Assembly (NCBI RefSeq): GCF_016463975.1
Contig: NZ_JAEMNX010000012.1
Span: forward strand, 1-64,000
Reading direction: 5' to 3'
DNA length: 64,000 nt
Source of the DNA: Marinomonas transparens
GTDB lineage: Bacteria; Pseudomonadota; Gammaproteobacteria; Pseudomonadales; Marinomonadaceae
Shown: positions 18,232-28,055 of the stretch, piece after piece
Layout of the letters: every line of letters begins with the position of its first letter
Position numbering within the stretch: the first letter of the stretch is position 1
Notes under the pieces: generated by a model
The model's database searches: none
What the model was told of the DNA's origin: nothing
What the model saw: only the letters and a program-made list of their open reading frames with translations
Translations under genes and position numbers: made by a program

Positions 18232-18807
18232 TTACTGAATAGTCCACTGGTTGATAATCAAATTAACTCGAAAAGGAGGGTTGGAAACCTGCATTTTTTG
18301 CGGTAATGAAAGACCATCCACTTTGGTGAAGTTTTTGTAGGTGACTAACCAGCCATCCTGCTCAATCTTATTTGGTAGGTTATCGGAGTTTTTAGTCATT
18401 CGTGAAGGGGTTTGTGGATAAGCTAATCCACGTATCCAATAGGATACTTGGTCAACAGGAAATACCCAGCCGAGTTCCTGTTGTAATAGTATGGCTGCGT
18501 TTGGCCCTGTAATTTCCGTATCCTTATAAGCTAGGGTGACTTGTCCATCTGTTGTACTTTTTAATTTGGTCGCTCCTTGGCCAAATGGGCCAATGATATC
18601 AAGGGAGAAGCCGGTTGGGCTTTTTTGCCAAGTAAAGTTTCCTGAAACGGCATCCTCTTGGGTGCGAATGCCTACTCGTCCGGATGTTTCCCATGTTGAA
18701 ATGGCGGCAATACTTTGTGGCGGTGGTGTCGTTGGCCCTGTTTGGTTGCTGCTACAGGCTGCTAGCAGTAATACAAGGGCAAGAGTGCTAAGAAATCGAT
18801 AGATCAT
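18232..18807 (-). CDS. lolB: Outer-membrane lipoprotein receptor LolB
   Basis: A 191-residue lipoprotein with lipobox LAAC (Cys 18) and the LolB pattern WETSGRVGIRTQEDAVSGNFTW near the mature N-terminus and WVFPVDQVSYWIRG in the middle, including the protruding-loop region. LolB accepts lipoproteins from periplasmic LolA and inserts them in the inner leaflet of the outer membrane. It overlaps the upstream TPR gene by four bases and is followed directly by ispE, as in most gammaproteobacteria. Confidence 0.93.
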   Translation of the reverse strand: MIYRFLSTLALVLLLAACSSNQTGPTTPPPQSIAAISTWETSGRVGIRTQEDAVSGNFTWQKSPTGFSLDIIGPFGQGATKLKSTTDGQVTLAYKDTEITGPNAAILLQQELGWVFPVDQVSYWIRGLAYPQTPSRMTKNSDNLPNKIEQDGWLVTYKNFTKVDGLSLPQKMQVSNPPFRVNLIINQWTIQ

Positions 18808-20627
18808 GGTGTGGTATCCAGCTTCATATCTTTGAGAAGAGAGGGGGAAAGTCTCTTAATGGTGTCGAGCAATAGTGGTGTATTAGGCGCTGCTTCTAAG
18901 GCTTCTATCCAGATGCTGATTGCTTGTTCGTGATGGTTTTGTTTCCACAGGGATTCACCGTAATGAGCGCCAATTTCTGCATCAGGCAGAATGGACCAAG
19001 CTTTTTCTAAATAGTAGGAGGCCTGCTCAAGTTCATTTTTTAGAAAAAAACCCCAGCCTAAGCTATCTATAATGGCAGGGTCGCTTTCGGCTTTTTCGTA
19101 GGCAGATTCGATGTATTTCATTGCTTCATCGATGCGGTCTGTTCTAGTCAGTAAGGTATAGCCTAGTGCATTAAGATATTGTGGATTGCTAGGATCTTTA
19201 TTTAACAGTAGGGTTAATTCTTTTTCAGTGTCTTGCCAATTGCCAAGTGTGTCGGACAGCAAGGCTTTCCTGTAGCGCAACACATCAGATTCTGGGGTTT
19301 CTAGTAATGCTTTATTGAGAAGTTCAAGAGCTAAGTCTAGGTGGCCTTTTTCTTCATGTAATTGGTAGATGGTAAGGACTTGTTCTGGTGTGTTTTCTCG
19401 TAATGTTCTCCGTAATACCATGTCGTTTATGGTGTTTTCTCGGCCTTCATTGTAGAGCCAGAACGCCATTCTATTAGTGGCATCGGAACGCAATGCGCCT
19501 TTAACCATATCCATAGTTTCTATCGCGTCGTCTAATCGATTGAGCTGGCCAAAGGTAATGGCTTTTAAATAAAGTATTTGATCCTTGAAACCTAGCTGTC
19601 GCTTGGGAAGCAGTTTTAAGGCTTCTAGGGCTGAAACGGGGTGTTTATATTCCAGTAGGGTGCCAGTGAAATTGATACCTGCCTGTAGCTTATCTTTTTC
19701 ATCCAGAGAAGACTCTCGGTAATATTTTAAAGCTTCTTTGGACTGCTGGTTTCGCACTAAAAAATCTATTAATGGGGTTTGTAGCCTTAAGCTTTTTGGA
19801 AAGCGTTTTGTTGCTACTTCTAATGTCTTTATGGCTTCCGGTGTTTGCCCTAGTTTTTCTTGGCTATAAGCCAGTATTAGATACAGAGCTTCGTTTTCTG
19901 CGATCTCCCTGTCATTAATAAGCTTTTGAGAGAGTTGTTTTGCCGCGTCATAGTGGCCGGTAAGAAACGCTAAGCGTGCCTGGCTAAGTTGAATGTAGCG
20001 ATTTTGCTTTGCCTCACTAGGGAGCAGTGGCAGGGCTTGACTGATGGTGTTTATCTGCTCGCTATCACGCACATGATTATCAAGGTAAACAGGTAAGAAA
20101 CTTAGCGGTATTTTGTATTGCATGGCTTGTGTTAGTAAGTCTGCGGTATCCCTTACGCGACCCTCTTTAACAACGATTTGTAGCTTTAAGGCATAGGCGG
20201 GCTCTGTTGTAGGGGCGGTTGCCAGCCATAGGTTTGCGCTACGTTCAATATTTTGTGGGTTTTGGGTAATCAGCGAAATTTGTGTTAGCCGTTCAATAAG
20301 GGGGAGGCTCCTAGATTGATTAGCTAGTTTGTAGAAGGGCTCGAAGGCCTTACCAGCACCTTCTCTTTGCAAGGTGAATTCTGCTTCTAGTAAGGATTCA
20401 ATGAATTGTGGTGAAGTATTGCTTCTGGCCTCAGCTAATTCTGTGCTCTTTTCTTGAGAAGAGGGCTGAGTGGCCAGTTGATTACAAGCAGATAGAAAAA
20501 CTAAGCTCATGATGGCGGTCAAGGCCTTAAAATATAGGACGAAACCATGCCTTGATGGTGCTTTTGAGTTAGGGTCACTATGTTTGCCAGTGGGAGATGG
20601 CATGTGTTTTCTCGATGTTAAATGCAT
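18804..20627 (-). CDS. TPR-repeat lipoprotein upstream of lolB
   Basis: A 607-residue protein with a basic N-terminal extension, a hydrophobic segment (about 29-47) and lipobox LSAC at Cys 48. The rest is tetratricopeptide repeats; the last part (LNALGYTLLTRTDRIDEAMKYI, DSLGWGFFLKNELEQASYYLEKAW) contains the clearest units. Proteins of this type stand upstream of lolB in Pseudomonas and relatives. The role is not established, probably as an outer-membrane scaffold. Start 20627 has AAGGG five bases upstream; ATG 20603 would give a shorter signal. It overlaps lolB by four bases and is divergent from hemA. Confidence 0.85.
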   Translation of the reverse strand: MHLTSRKHMPSPTGKHSDPNSKAPSRHGFVLYFKALTAIMSLVFLSACNQLATQPSSQEKSTELAEARSNTSPQFIESLLEAEFTLQREGAGKAFEPFYKLANQSRSLPLIERLTQISLITQNPQNIERSANLWLATAPTTEPAYALKLQIVVKEGRVRDTADLLTQAMQYKIPLSFLPVYLDNHVRDSEQINTISQALPLLPSEAKQNRYIQLSQARLAFLTGHYDAAKQLSQKLINDREIAENEALYLILAYSQEKLGQTPEAIKTLEVATKRFPKSLRLQTPLIDFLVRNQQSKEALKYYRESSLDEKDKLQAGINFTGTLLEYKHPVSALEALKLLPKRQLGFKDQILYLKAITFGQLNRLDDAIETMDMVKGALRSDATNRMAFWLYNEGRENTINDMVLRRTLRENTPEQVLTIYQLHEEKGHLDLALELLNKALLETPESDVLRYRKALLSDTLGNWQDTEKELTLLLNKDPSNPQYLNALGYTLLTRTDRIDEAMKYIESAYEKAESDPAIIDSLGWGFFLKNELEQASYYLEKAWSILPDAEIGAHYGESLWKQNHHEQAISIWIEALEAAPNTPLLLDTIKRLSPSLLKDMKLDTTP

Positions 20628-20710
20628 ATAACCCTTATGGTATCGTTAGACATTCATTATGTCAGCCTTAACTATAAACTAATCCTATTACTTTTATTGA
20701 CCAGATGGGG

Positions 20711-20739
20711 TGCGAAAAAAAGCGATTTTCTCGTATAAT
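20711..20739 (+). promoter_or_regulatory. Candidate hemA promoter
   Basis: A perfect TATAAT at 20734-20739, preceded by 17 bases and a poor -35 (TGCGAA). It lies about 90 bases upstream of the hemA ATG in the region divergent to the TPR lipoprotein gene. Confidence 0.5.
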
Positions 20740-20826
20740 GCGTCATCTTTGTATAAGTAGTCGTGTGGAGCTGTGTCTCCTTCCTGTCATGACCTTAAGA
20801 TTTCGGTTTCTGAGAAGAGTTCCTGA

Positions 20827-22095
20827 ATGCCACTAATTACTGTGGGTATTAACCACAAAACTGCGCCTATTGCGATACGTGAACGCGTGGCCTTTGCTCC
20901 CGAGAAAATGATAGATGCTTTGGCTTCTTTGGTTTCTGAAAAGAAAACTGACGAAGCTGTCATCGTGTCTACCTGTAATCGCACCGAACTTTATTGTTCG
21001 GTGGAGGACGTGAGTAAAGTGGATGAAGTGATTACTTGGCTGGCTGAGTATCACGGCATTGCCTTGCAAGAGCTCCAGCAATATTGCTACGCCCATTTAG
21101 ACGATGACAGCGTGCGGCACATTATGCGAGTTGCTTCAGGCTTAGACTCTCTTATTCTTGGTGAGCCTCAAATCTTAGGGCAGGTGAAATCGGCTTATGC
21201 GGTTTCCCAACAGGGGCAATGTATTGGTCCTGAATTAGAATCTCTGTTTCAACGTACCTTTTCTGTTGCAAAGCGGGTAAGAACCGACACGGCGATAGGT
21301 GAAAACCCCGTTTCGATTGCTTTTGCTGCGGTGAGTTTGGCACAACGAATTTTTGCTGACATTAGAAAAAGTACCGCCCTATTGATTGGCGCTGGGCAAA
21401 CCATCGAATTGGTTGCACAGCATTTAAAAGAAAATGGCATTAAACGTATTATTGTTGCTAACCGGACCCTAGAAAGGGCAGAAGTATTAGCCGCTGAGCT
21501 CAATGCCGAAGCCATTATGCTAGGTGACATTGGTGATTACTTACCACAAGCCGACATTGTTATTTCTTCCACCGCGAGCCAATTGCCTATTATTGGTAAA
21601 GGCATGGTCGAACGTGCTACATCAAAGCGTCGTCATAACCCCATGCTGCTTGTTGATATCGCCGTGCCGCGAGATATCGAGCCAGAAGTGGAAGATGTAA
21701 AAGATGCCTACCTTTATACGGTAGACGATCTGCACTCTGTGATCGAAGAAAATGTCAGAGCAAGGCAAGATGCTGCGAAAGCAGCGGAACAGATCGTTGA
21801 TGATGGTGTGGATCATTATCGTCGTATTGTAGAATCAAGAAAAGTATCCAATTTGATTGTGAGCTTTCGACAATCAGCTGAAGCCATTAAAGACACAGAA
21901 TTAGAAAAAGCGCTAAAAGGCCTGGAAACGGGTCAAACACCAGAGCAGGTAATGAACAAGCTTGCCCATGGTTTAATGAATAAGCTTATCCACCACCCAA
22001 CTCGCTATTTACGCAAAGCGGGTGAAGATGCGGATCAGCAAGCACTCACTATTGCCTCAAATGTATTGGGCATTAACGAAGATAAAGACAATTAA
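20827..22095 (+). CDS. hemA: Glutamyl-tRNA reductase
   Basis: A 422-residue enzyme that reduces glutamyl-tRNA(Glu) to glutamate-1-semialdehyde with NADPH, the first committed step of C5 tetrapyrrole synthesis. The catalytic Cys is residue 50 in STCNRTE, and [13 protein letters not shown] and the NADPH-binding [12 protein letters not shown] (about 182-193) follow. The C-terminal dimerisation helices are present. Only one base separates its stop from prfA, so hemA-prfA-prmC is one operon, as in E. coli and Pseudomonas. The later hemC-Y genes lie at 28-32 kb. Confidence 0.97.
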   Translation: MPLITVGINHKTAPIAIRERVAFAPEKMIDALASLVSEKKTDEAVIVSTCNRTELYCSVEDVSKVDEVITWLAEYHGIALQELQQYCYAHLDDDSVRHIMRVASGLDSLILGEPQILGQVKSAYAVSQQGQCIGPELESLFQRTFSVAKRVRTDTAIGENPVSIAFAAVSLAQRIFADIRKSTALLIGAGQTIELVAQHLKENGIKRIIVANRTLERAEVLAAELNAEAIMLGDIGDYLPQADIVISSTASQLPIIGKGMVERATSKRRHNPMLLVDIAVPRDIEPEVEDVKDAYLYTVDDLHSVIEENVRARQDAAKAAEQIVDDGVDHYRRIVESRKVSNLIVSFRQSAEAIKDTELEKALKGLETGQTPEQVMNKLAHGLMNKLIHHPTRYLRKAGEDADQQALTIASNVLGINEDKDN

Positions 22096-22096
22096 A

Positions 22097-23185
22097 ATGA
22101 AAGATTCGATTAAATTAAAATTAGAAAGTTTGTCCGATCGTTATGATGAACTGGCGGCGCTATTAGGTGTTGCAGAAGTCATAATGGATCAAGATCTATT
22201 TCGTGCTTATTCAAAAGAATATGCAGAGCTTGAACCTGTGGTGAAATGTTTTAATGAGTTTCAGCAAGTTGATGAAAACATTGCCGAAGCGGAACTTATG
22301 ATGACGGACTCCGACCCAGATATTAAAGAAATGGGTGTAGAGGAAATGAAAGCGGGACAGCAACAAAAAGAAGCGCTGCAACTGGTTCTGCAAAAGCTAC
22401 TCTTGCCTAAAGACCCTAATGATTCTCGCAACGTATTCTTAGAAGTACGTGCTGGTACTGGTGGTGATGAAGCATCTATCTTCTCAGGGGATTTATTCCG
22501 CATGTATTCTCGTTATGCGGAAACCCAGCGTTGGAAAGTCGAAATCGTGAGTGCCAGTGAAGGTGAGCACGGTGGATATAAAGAAGTGATCGCTCGAATC
22601 GTTGGTGATGGCGCCTACTCAAAATTGAAGTTTGAATCTGGTGCTCATCGGGTGCAACGTGTCCCCGCTACCGAGTCACAAGGCCGTATTCATACTTCAG
22701 CTTGTACCGTTGCCGTGATGCCAGAAATGGATGAAGTCGCAGACATTAATATTAATAAAGGTGACTTACGAGTTGATACCTTCCGCGCATCTGGTGCGGG
22801 CGGTCAGCATGTCAACAAAACCGACTCAGCGATTCGTTTGACCCACATTCCCACCGGTGTTGTCGTGGAATGTCAGGAAGAACGCTCACAACATAAGAAC
22901 CGTGCAAAAGCCATGTCGCTATTGGCGTCTCGTTTACTTGCGGCAGAGCAAGAAAAGGCAGCCAGCGAACAATCGGAAGCACGTAAATCTTTGGTCGGTA
23001 GTGGTGACCGTTCTGAACGTATTCGTACTTATAACTACCCGCAAGGTCGTGTTACGGATCATCGTATTAACTTGACGCTTTACAAGCTGGACGAAATCGT
23101 TACTGGGGATTTGGATGTCTTGATTAGCCCATTGGTGAGCGAATTCCAAGCGGAGCAATTAGCGGCGTTAAGTGGTGATAACTAA
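22097..23185 (+). CDS. prfA: Peptide chain release factor 1
   Basis: A 362-residue class I release factor that reads UAA and UAG. The codon-recognition PxT motif is PAT in [14 protein letters not shown], and the catalytic GGQ is in [15 protein letters not shown] start at ATG 22097, one base after the hemA stop; the frame remains open 25 codons further into hemA, but those are not RF1 residues. The GGQ Gln is the methylation target of PrmC encoded next. Confidence 0.97.
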   Translation: MKDSIKLKLESLSDRYDELAALLGVAEVIMDQDLFRAYSKEYAELEPVVKCFNEFQQVDENIAEAELMMTDSDPDIKEMGVEEMKAGQQQKEALQLVLQKLLLPKDPNDSRNVFLEVRAGTGGDEASIFSGDLFRMYSRYAETQRWKVEIVSASEGEHGGYKEVIARIVGDGAYSKLKFESGAHRVQRVPATESQGRIHTSACTVAVMPEMDEVADININKGDLRVDTFRASGAGGQHVNKTDSAIRLTHIPTGVVVECQEERSQHKNRAKAMSLLASRLLAAEQEKAASEQSEARKSLVGSGDRSERIRTYNYPQGRVTDHRINLTLYKLDEIVTGDLDVLISPLVSEFQAEQLAALSGDN

Positions 23186-23259
23186 TATTGATATAAGAAT
23201 AGGCCTTTGTGCCGCGTTACTCGCGTAGGTGTAAAAGGGTCGGAAGGTAGTGATTGCAC

Positions 23260-24102
23260 ATGCGAATTGATGAACTACTAAAAGGCGCTTCCGAGCGCCT
23301 TTATTCTGTTTCTGATACGGCACAATTAGATGCCCAGTTATTACTGGCTCATGTGTTGGATGTGGCCACGTCTTACTTTTATACCTGGCCAGAAAAACAG
23401 CTTAATCAAGCCTCCTTAGACGCGTTTGAATCCTTGTTGCTGCGTCGTGAGCAAGGAGAACCTGTCGCTTATTTATTAAAGCATCAAGCGTTTTGGACCT
23501 TAGACCTTGAAGTGGATGTTTCTACTCTTATTCCCCGTGCTGATACGGAAAGGTTAGTCGAAGTGGCCTTGTCGCTTATTGATGTCAGTGAATCTAATCA
23601 TATTCTTGACCTTGGCACAGGGACAGGAGCGATAGCCTTAGCGCTGGCTGCAGAAGCACCTCAATCTACCGTGGTTGGAGTGGACCTTGTTGAGGGTGCG
23701 GTGGCGCTGGCGCAGCGTAATGCGCAGAAAAACCAGATTCAGAATGTAAGCTTTAAACAAGGCAGCTGGTTTGATGCACTGCAAAGCGAAGACGCATTTG
23801 ACCTGATTGTTTCTAACCCGCCTTATATTGACCCTGAAGACGAGCATTTATCACAGGGCGATGTACGCTTTGAGCCAAAAAGCGCGCTGGTGGCAGACAA
23901 TCATGGGCTTGCTGACATTGAATACATTATTCAACAAGCCCCGAGCTTTATGAAGGCAAAAGCGTATTTGGTATTTGAACATGGCTATGATCAAGCTAGA
24001 GCCGTTCGTGAGTTATTCGCTCAAGCAGGCTTTGAACAGGTCGCCAGTTTTCAAGATTTAGCGGGGAACGACAGAGTCACGATAGGGCAGTGGCCAGTTT
24101 AA
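23260..24102 (+). CDS. prmC: Release-factor glutamine methyltransferase PrmC (HemK)
   Basis: A 280-residue S-adenosylmethionine methyltransferase that N5-methylates the GGQ glutamine of release factors. An N-terminal helical domain is followed by the Rossmann domain: motif I LDLGTGTGAIALALA (about 118-132) and the catalytic NPPY in IVSNPPYIDPED (about 185-188). ATG 23260 is chosen; TTG 23254 has the better GGAAGG spacing and would add two residues. It follows its substrate gene prfA by 74 bases. Confidence 0.95.
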   Translation: MRIDELLKGASERLYSVSDTAQLDAQLLLAHVLDVATSYFYTWPEKQLNQASLDAFESLLLRREQGEPVAYLLKHQAFWTLDLEVDVSTLIPRADTERLVEVALSLIDVSESNHILDLGTGTGAIALALAAEAPQSTVVGVDLVEGAVALAQRNAQKNQIQNVSFKQGSWFDALQSEDAFDLIVSNPPYIDPEDEHLSQGDVRFEPKSALVADNHGLADIEYIIQQAPSFMKAKAYLVFEHGYDQARAVRELFAQAGFEQVASFQDLAGNDRVTIGQWPV

Positions 24103-24139
24103 GAATAAAAGAAGAGCCAGATTGACGCTTCTTTTATTC
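24103..24139. terminator. Bidirectional terminator between prmC and yaaA
   Basis: Stem GAATAAAAGAAG / CTTCTTTTATTC with a 13-base loop between convergent genes. Confidence 0.65.
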
Positions 24140-24147
24140 GGGCCTTA

Positions 24148-24933
24148 TTACTTTTTAGTCGGTTGTGCACTTTCTGGGCGAATAAAGATAGGTGTATTTT
24201 TACTGGAGCGCTCTGCATCATAGCGATAGCCTGCAAGATCAAAGGCTTTGACATCTTCCAAAGTGTCACAGCGGTTTTCGATCAAGTAACGCGCCATTAA
24301 CCCCCGTGCTTTTTTAGCGTAAAAACTAATCACCTTAAATTGGCCATTTTTTTCATCGAGGAAATTTGGACTAATCAATGGGGCTTTGAGCTTTTTGATA
24401 TTCACGGCTTTAAAGTATTCATTAGACGCCAGATTAACCAGCAGTTCACCCTCTTCAAGTTCGCCATTGATTTTATCCACAATGATGTCTCCCCAGAACT
24501 GATAGAGATTACTGCCTCTATCGTTATTGAGTCTGGTGCCCATTTCTAAACGATAGGCTTGCATCAGGTCTAATGGCTTTAGTAGACCGTATAATCCGCT
24601 TAGAATACGCAGTTTATCCTGAGCGTAATCCATATCATTTTCACTTAATGAATAGGCATCTAAGCCTGTATAGACATCTCCCATAAAGGTATAAACTGCT
24701 GGGCGGCTGTTGTCTGGAGTATGGGATTTTTGCCATTCTTGATAACGCGATACATTTAATACGGCGAGTTTATCGCTAAGCTTCATTAGAGAAGCAATGT
24801 CTGCCGGAGTGAAGGGCTTGATAGTATCAATAAGCTGTTGGGATTCCTCTAATAACTGAGGTTGACTAAATTTATCGATGCTCGGTTTAGAGGTAACATC
24901 GAGTGTTTTCGCTGGAGAAATTAAAAACTTCAT
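24148..24933 (-). CDS. yaaA: Peroxide stress protein YaaA (DUF328)
   Basis: A 261-residue protein of the YaaA/UPF0246 family, starting MKFLISPAKTLDV and containing YTFMGDVYTGLDA, LRILSGLYGLLKPLDLM and FYAKKARGLMARY, all diagnostic. In E. coli YaaA is OxyR-controlled and lowers free intracellular iron during peroxide stress; DNA-binding activity has been reported. I start at ATG 24933; twelve further codons upstream are open but not family sequence. It is convergent with prmC. Confidence 0.93.
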   Translation of the reverse strand: MKFLISPAKTLDVTSKPSIDKFSQPQLLEESQQLIDTIKPFTPADIASLMKLSDKLAVLNVSRYQEWQKSHTPDNSRPAVYTFMGDVYTGLDAYSLSENDMDYAQDKLRILSGLYGLLKPLDLMQAYRLEMGTRLNNDRGSNLYQFWGDIIVDKINGELEEGELLVNLASNEYFKAVNIKKLKAPLISPNFLDEKNGQFKVISFYAKKARGLMARYLIENRCDTLEDVKAFDLAGYRYDAERSSKNTPIFIRPESAQPTKK

Positions 24934-25024
24934 AGGGATTCCATTTGTTCTGTCGTTGCGTTTCCTCAAGATTATCCATAGAGTGTCGATAGATATCCAG
25001 ACAATGCTTCAATAGAGATGGGCT

Positions 25025-25210
25025 ATGAATGATAACCTGATACTGTTTCCTAAAATAAAGCGTTTAGATAAAGAGTGTTTTATTGAAAGTACTGCTAGTG
25101 ATGAATTGAGTGCATTGCGTGCGGAATTTGACCGAGCTCGAAAAGATTGGCCTATTGAGCTGGCGGAATTGCCAGAAAATAATAAACGTTTTTGCTATGC
25201 AAAAAAGTAA
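25025..25210 (+). CDS. Small hypothetical protein, 61 residues
   Basis: A charged 61-residue soluble protein, starting MNDNLILFPKIK and ending with basic residues. A purine-rich GAGATGGG precedes the ATG closely. It stands alone between yaaA (divergent) and a membrane protein 100 bases downstream. I do not recognise a family. The N-terminal NLILFP pattern occurs in several small uncharacterised gammaproteobacterial proteins, but that is weak. Moderately likely to be real. Confidence 0.5.
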   Translation: MNDNLILFPKIKRLDKECFIESTASDELSALRAEFDRARKDWPIELAELPENNKRFCYAKK

Positions 25211-25310
25211 CACCTACAGCGTTTGGTTTTGTTAAAATATTGCTACGTTAAAATAATCTAACCATGTCTGATCGTTATCGGAATGGTTTGCCTTTCTAGA
25301 GCGAAATACC

Positions 25311-26222
25311 ATGTTGTCTTTTCTTGTGCGCCACTCTCTTATTTTCATGTTTGTGGTTGCTATCTTAGGTTTTTTGTTTCCTAGTGCATCGCAGGCCGCT
25401 TTTCCTTTTCTTCCCGTTGTTCTGTTTACTTTGATGACTCTTACTTTATTAGGTATGAAGCAGCATGAGTTGATTCAGCGTTTAAGGCAGAAACAGGTGT
25501 GGGGTTATGCTTTATTACACTCTATTGGCTTTATGCTGTTGGCTGGTTTTATTGGTTGGCTACTGTCTTTTGACCAAGACCTTTTGCTAGCCGTCGTTGC
25601 TGTTGCTGCCACTGGGTCTTTGTTTGCTACGCCGGCGATTGTTAGAGCATTAGGGTTTGATAGCTTGCAAGCCATGGCGATGACGATAGCCACTACATTG
25701 CTCTTGCCTGTTTCTATTTTTATCACGCTTATTTTGTATCAGGATGATAATGTTGATTTAGACTTGGTGAGCTATTTTCTTCGTCTCGTAGTGTTTATAT
25801 TTGGCCCCATGTTGTTTTCTTTTATGGTTCACCGCTTTGCGCCAGAAGAAGTATTAAGTCGTTTTTTAATACGCATTTCCCCCTATACGATTTTATTGGT
25901 CTTTGCGTTTCCTTTTGGCTTGATTGGTAGCTTTCGAGTACTTTTCGATACCAACTTTGAGCTTGCATTATTATATTTTTTGATTGCGACGGCGTTATGT
26001 TTCTTGTTTTCTTTGATCTCCTATTGTGTCTACCGTAAACAGGGGCCAGCGATGGCTCTCACGGCCGCTATTACCTCTGGCAACAGAAATGTATTACTAA
26101 CGTATAGCATCGCAGGAGCTTTACTGGGACCCTCCTTTCTTCCTCTCGCAGGGGCCTTACAAATACCTACATATTTATTGCCAGCCCTAACTCGATGGAT
26201 CAGTAAAGCTTTACTAAAGTAA
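25311..26222 (+). CDS. Membrane transporter, probably bile acid:sodium symporter-like (SBF/BASS)
   Basis: A 303-residue integral membrane protein with about nine to ten hydrophobic segments and short loops. The C-terminal part contains MALTAAITSGNRNVLLTYSIAG, like the second crossing-helix motif of the SBF/BASS superfamily; VVAVAATGSLFATPAIVRALGFD in the first half would be the other. That points to a Na+-coupled organic anion transporter, substrate unknown. No neighbour helps: the gene is monocistronic between a small hypothetical gene and a chemoreceptor. Assignment to the superfamily is inferred from motif and topology. Confidence 0.6.
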   Translation: MLSFLVRHSLIFMFVVAILGFLFPSASQAAFPFLPVVLFTLMTLTLLGMKQHELIQRLRQKQVWGYALLHSIGFMLLAGFIGWLLSFDQDLLLAVVAVAATGSLFATPAIVRALGFDSLQAMAMTIATTLLLPVSIFITLILYQDDNVDLDLVSYFLRLVVFIFGPMLFSFMVHRFAPEEVLSRFLIRISPYTILLVFAFPFGLIGSFRVLFDTNFELALLYFLIATALCFLFSLISYCVYRKQGPAMALTAAITSGNRNVLLTYSIAGALLGPSFLPLAGALQIPTYLLPALTRWISKALLK

Positions 26223-26336
26223 AAGTATATGGGGCGGGTGATGACTGTTTATTTAGATTTAGGGAGTATCTATTCCAATAAAGTTTCACCGAAAATACTT
26301 ATTCAAAAAGTCTCTATACCAATAATAAAATCCTCT

Positions 26337-26370
26337 TTTATATGGGCTGCTTTTGCTTTTCCCATATAAA
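26337..26370 (+). other. Stem-loop upstream of the chemoreceptor gene
   Basis: A 10-bp perfect stem TTTATATGGG / CCCATATAAA with a 14-base loop, about 40 bases before the ATG. It lacks a T run on either side, so it is not a standard terminator; it may lie in the 5' untranslated region. Confidence 0.5.
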
Positions 26371-26409
26371 ATATCGAGTTAATGGCAGAATCCAAAAGGA
26401 CGATTATTC

Positions 26410-27960
26410 ATGCGCAAAAACCTTCCTGTTACTAAACAAGAAAGAACATTTGACCAAAATGAAAAGCTTATTTCAGCAACGAACTTAAAGGGGCAAATTA
26501 TTCATTGTAATGATGCCTTTGTAAGTATTAGTGGTTATAGCAGAGAAGAGTTAATAGGCAGTCCTCATAACCTTGTGCGTCATCCAGATATGCCAAAAGA
26601 AGCGTTTGCCTCCCTGTGGGATTATCTTAATCGCGGTGAGGCTTGGATGGGTTTGGTGAAGAACCGCTGTAAAAATGGTGACTTTTATTGGGTCGATGCC
26701 TATGTGACGCCTATTATGGAAGCTGGAAAAGTGATTGGTTATGAATCGGTTCGAACTGTGCCTAAGCGAGAAGATGTTGCTAGAGCCGAAAAGGTGTATC
26801 AGCGTATTCTTGCGGGTAAACGGGTCATGCCAAACCCGGTACTGTCATGGAAGATGATTTTACCTATGGTTGGTATATTGGCCGTGGTTGTCGCTACCCT
26901 AGGGCACAGTTTACTGGCTGGTGTTGCCGCGCTTTCTGCAGTCAGTTTCATGGCCAACGTGCTTTTTCTGATGGGCAATAAAGCCCTACAAAACACCTTA
27001 AGAGAACGCCTTTCTAGTTCTTTTTTGAGTCCATTAGCTGCGATTACTTATTCTGATAAACCCTTGAACATTTCTACTCTTGAAGTCGGAGTGAAAAGCC
27101 AATTATCGCGTCTTGATACTGTACTAACACGTTTTGAAGATGAGTCGCTAAAGGTCTCCTCGCAGTCTCAGGTAGGCTTGGCTTTAACGATTGAGACGAC
27201 AGAAAAAATGGTCAGTCAGCAACATGAAACTCAAGATGTTGCCGCGGCGATGCAGCAAATGACAACGACCATCAATGATGTTGCTCAACATGTACAAATG
27301 ACGGCTGATAACGCTAAATCATCTTCGGAATCCGCTAACGAAGGTCGTAAAATTGTCCAGGAAACGCGTGACTCTATTCGGCAGCTAAGTGAAACCGTGA
27401 ATAATATTAGTGCTACGGTCGAAGACCTTGCTAGTAACTCTGAAAAAATTGCTCAAGTAGCGCAAATGATCGATCAAATTGCCGAGCAAACTAACTTGCT
27501 GGCATTAAATGCTGCGATTGAAGCCGCTAGGGCGGGCGAACATGGTCGAGGTTTTGCTGTGGTGGCGGATGAAGTTCGTCAATTAGCGCAAAGAACCCAA
27601 GGCTCTACCCAAGAAATACACCACATTATAGAAACCCTACGCACTGGTGCCCAGCAATCGGTAGAAATTGCTAATCATGGTAAAGAAGATGCCGCGCAGG
27701 GCCTAGAAAAAATGATGTCGGCAGAAAATGCGCTTTCGACGATTGTGGATGCTGTGTCAACTATTTCTGACATGGCAATTCAGATGTCAGCGGCCGTTGA
27801 GGAACAAGCTCATGTGTCGGAGGAGATTAATAGACAGGTAGTGCGTATTTCTGACTTATCGGTTGAAAGCTCGGAAAAATCCAATATGTCGAGTGAGAGT
27901 ATTCGTACCCTGCAAGGGGTAGCGACTGATATGCATGAGTTGGTAGTGCGCTTTAAATAA
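26410..27960 (+). CDS. PAS-domain methyl-accepting chemotaxis protein (Aer-like)
   Basis: A 516-residue receptor. The N-terminal PAS domain (about 15-120, [44 protein letters not shown]) resembles Aer, which senses redox through FAD. Two hydrophobic segments (about 145-190) form a membrane hairpin with almost no periplasmic part. There is no clear HAMP. The C-terminal signalling domain has the conserved tip [23 protein letters not shown] that contacts CheA/CheW. It probably mediates energy taxis. There is no C-terminal CheR-docking pentapeptide. It is monocistronic with its own terminator; no chemotaxis genes are adjacent. Confidence 0.92.
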   Translation: MRKNLPVTKQERTFDQNEKLISATNLKGQIIHCNDAFVSISGYSREELIGSPHNLVRHPDMPKEAFASLWDYLNRGEAWMGLVKNRCKNGDFYWVDAYVTPIMEAGKVIGYESVRTVPKREDVARAEKVYQRILAGKRVMPNPVLSWKMILPMVGILAVVVATLGHSLLAGVAALSAVSFMANVLFLMGNKALQNTLRERLSSSFLSPLAAITYSDKPLNISTLEVGVKSQLSRLDTVLTRFEDESLKVSSQSQVGLALTIETTEKMVSQQHETQDVAAAMQQMTTTINDVAQHVQMTADNAKSSSESANEGRKIVQETRDSIRQLSETVNNISATVEDLASNSEKIAQVAQMIDQIAEQTNLLALNAAIEAARAGEHGRGFAVVADEVRQLAQRTQGSTQEIHHIIETLRTGAQQSVEIANHGKEDAAQGLEKMMSAENALSTIVDAVSTISDMAIQMSAAVEEQAHVSEEINRQVVRISDLSVESSEKSNMSSESIRTLQGVATDMHELVVRFK

Positions 27961-27980
27961 ACCCTCAGAGTGTTAGATAC

Positions 27981-28013
27981 AAAAACGCCGTTATGAAAAT
28001 AACGGCGTTTTTG
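27981..28013 (+). terminator. Chemoreceptor gene terminator
   Basis: AAAAACGCCGTTAT / ATAACGGCGTTTTT with a 4-base loop and T tail. Confidence 0.92.
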
Positions 28014-28055
28014 TGTTATCGCTGGTTTTATAAAACGAGGCTCTTATTTATCAAG

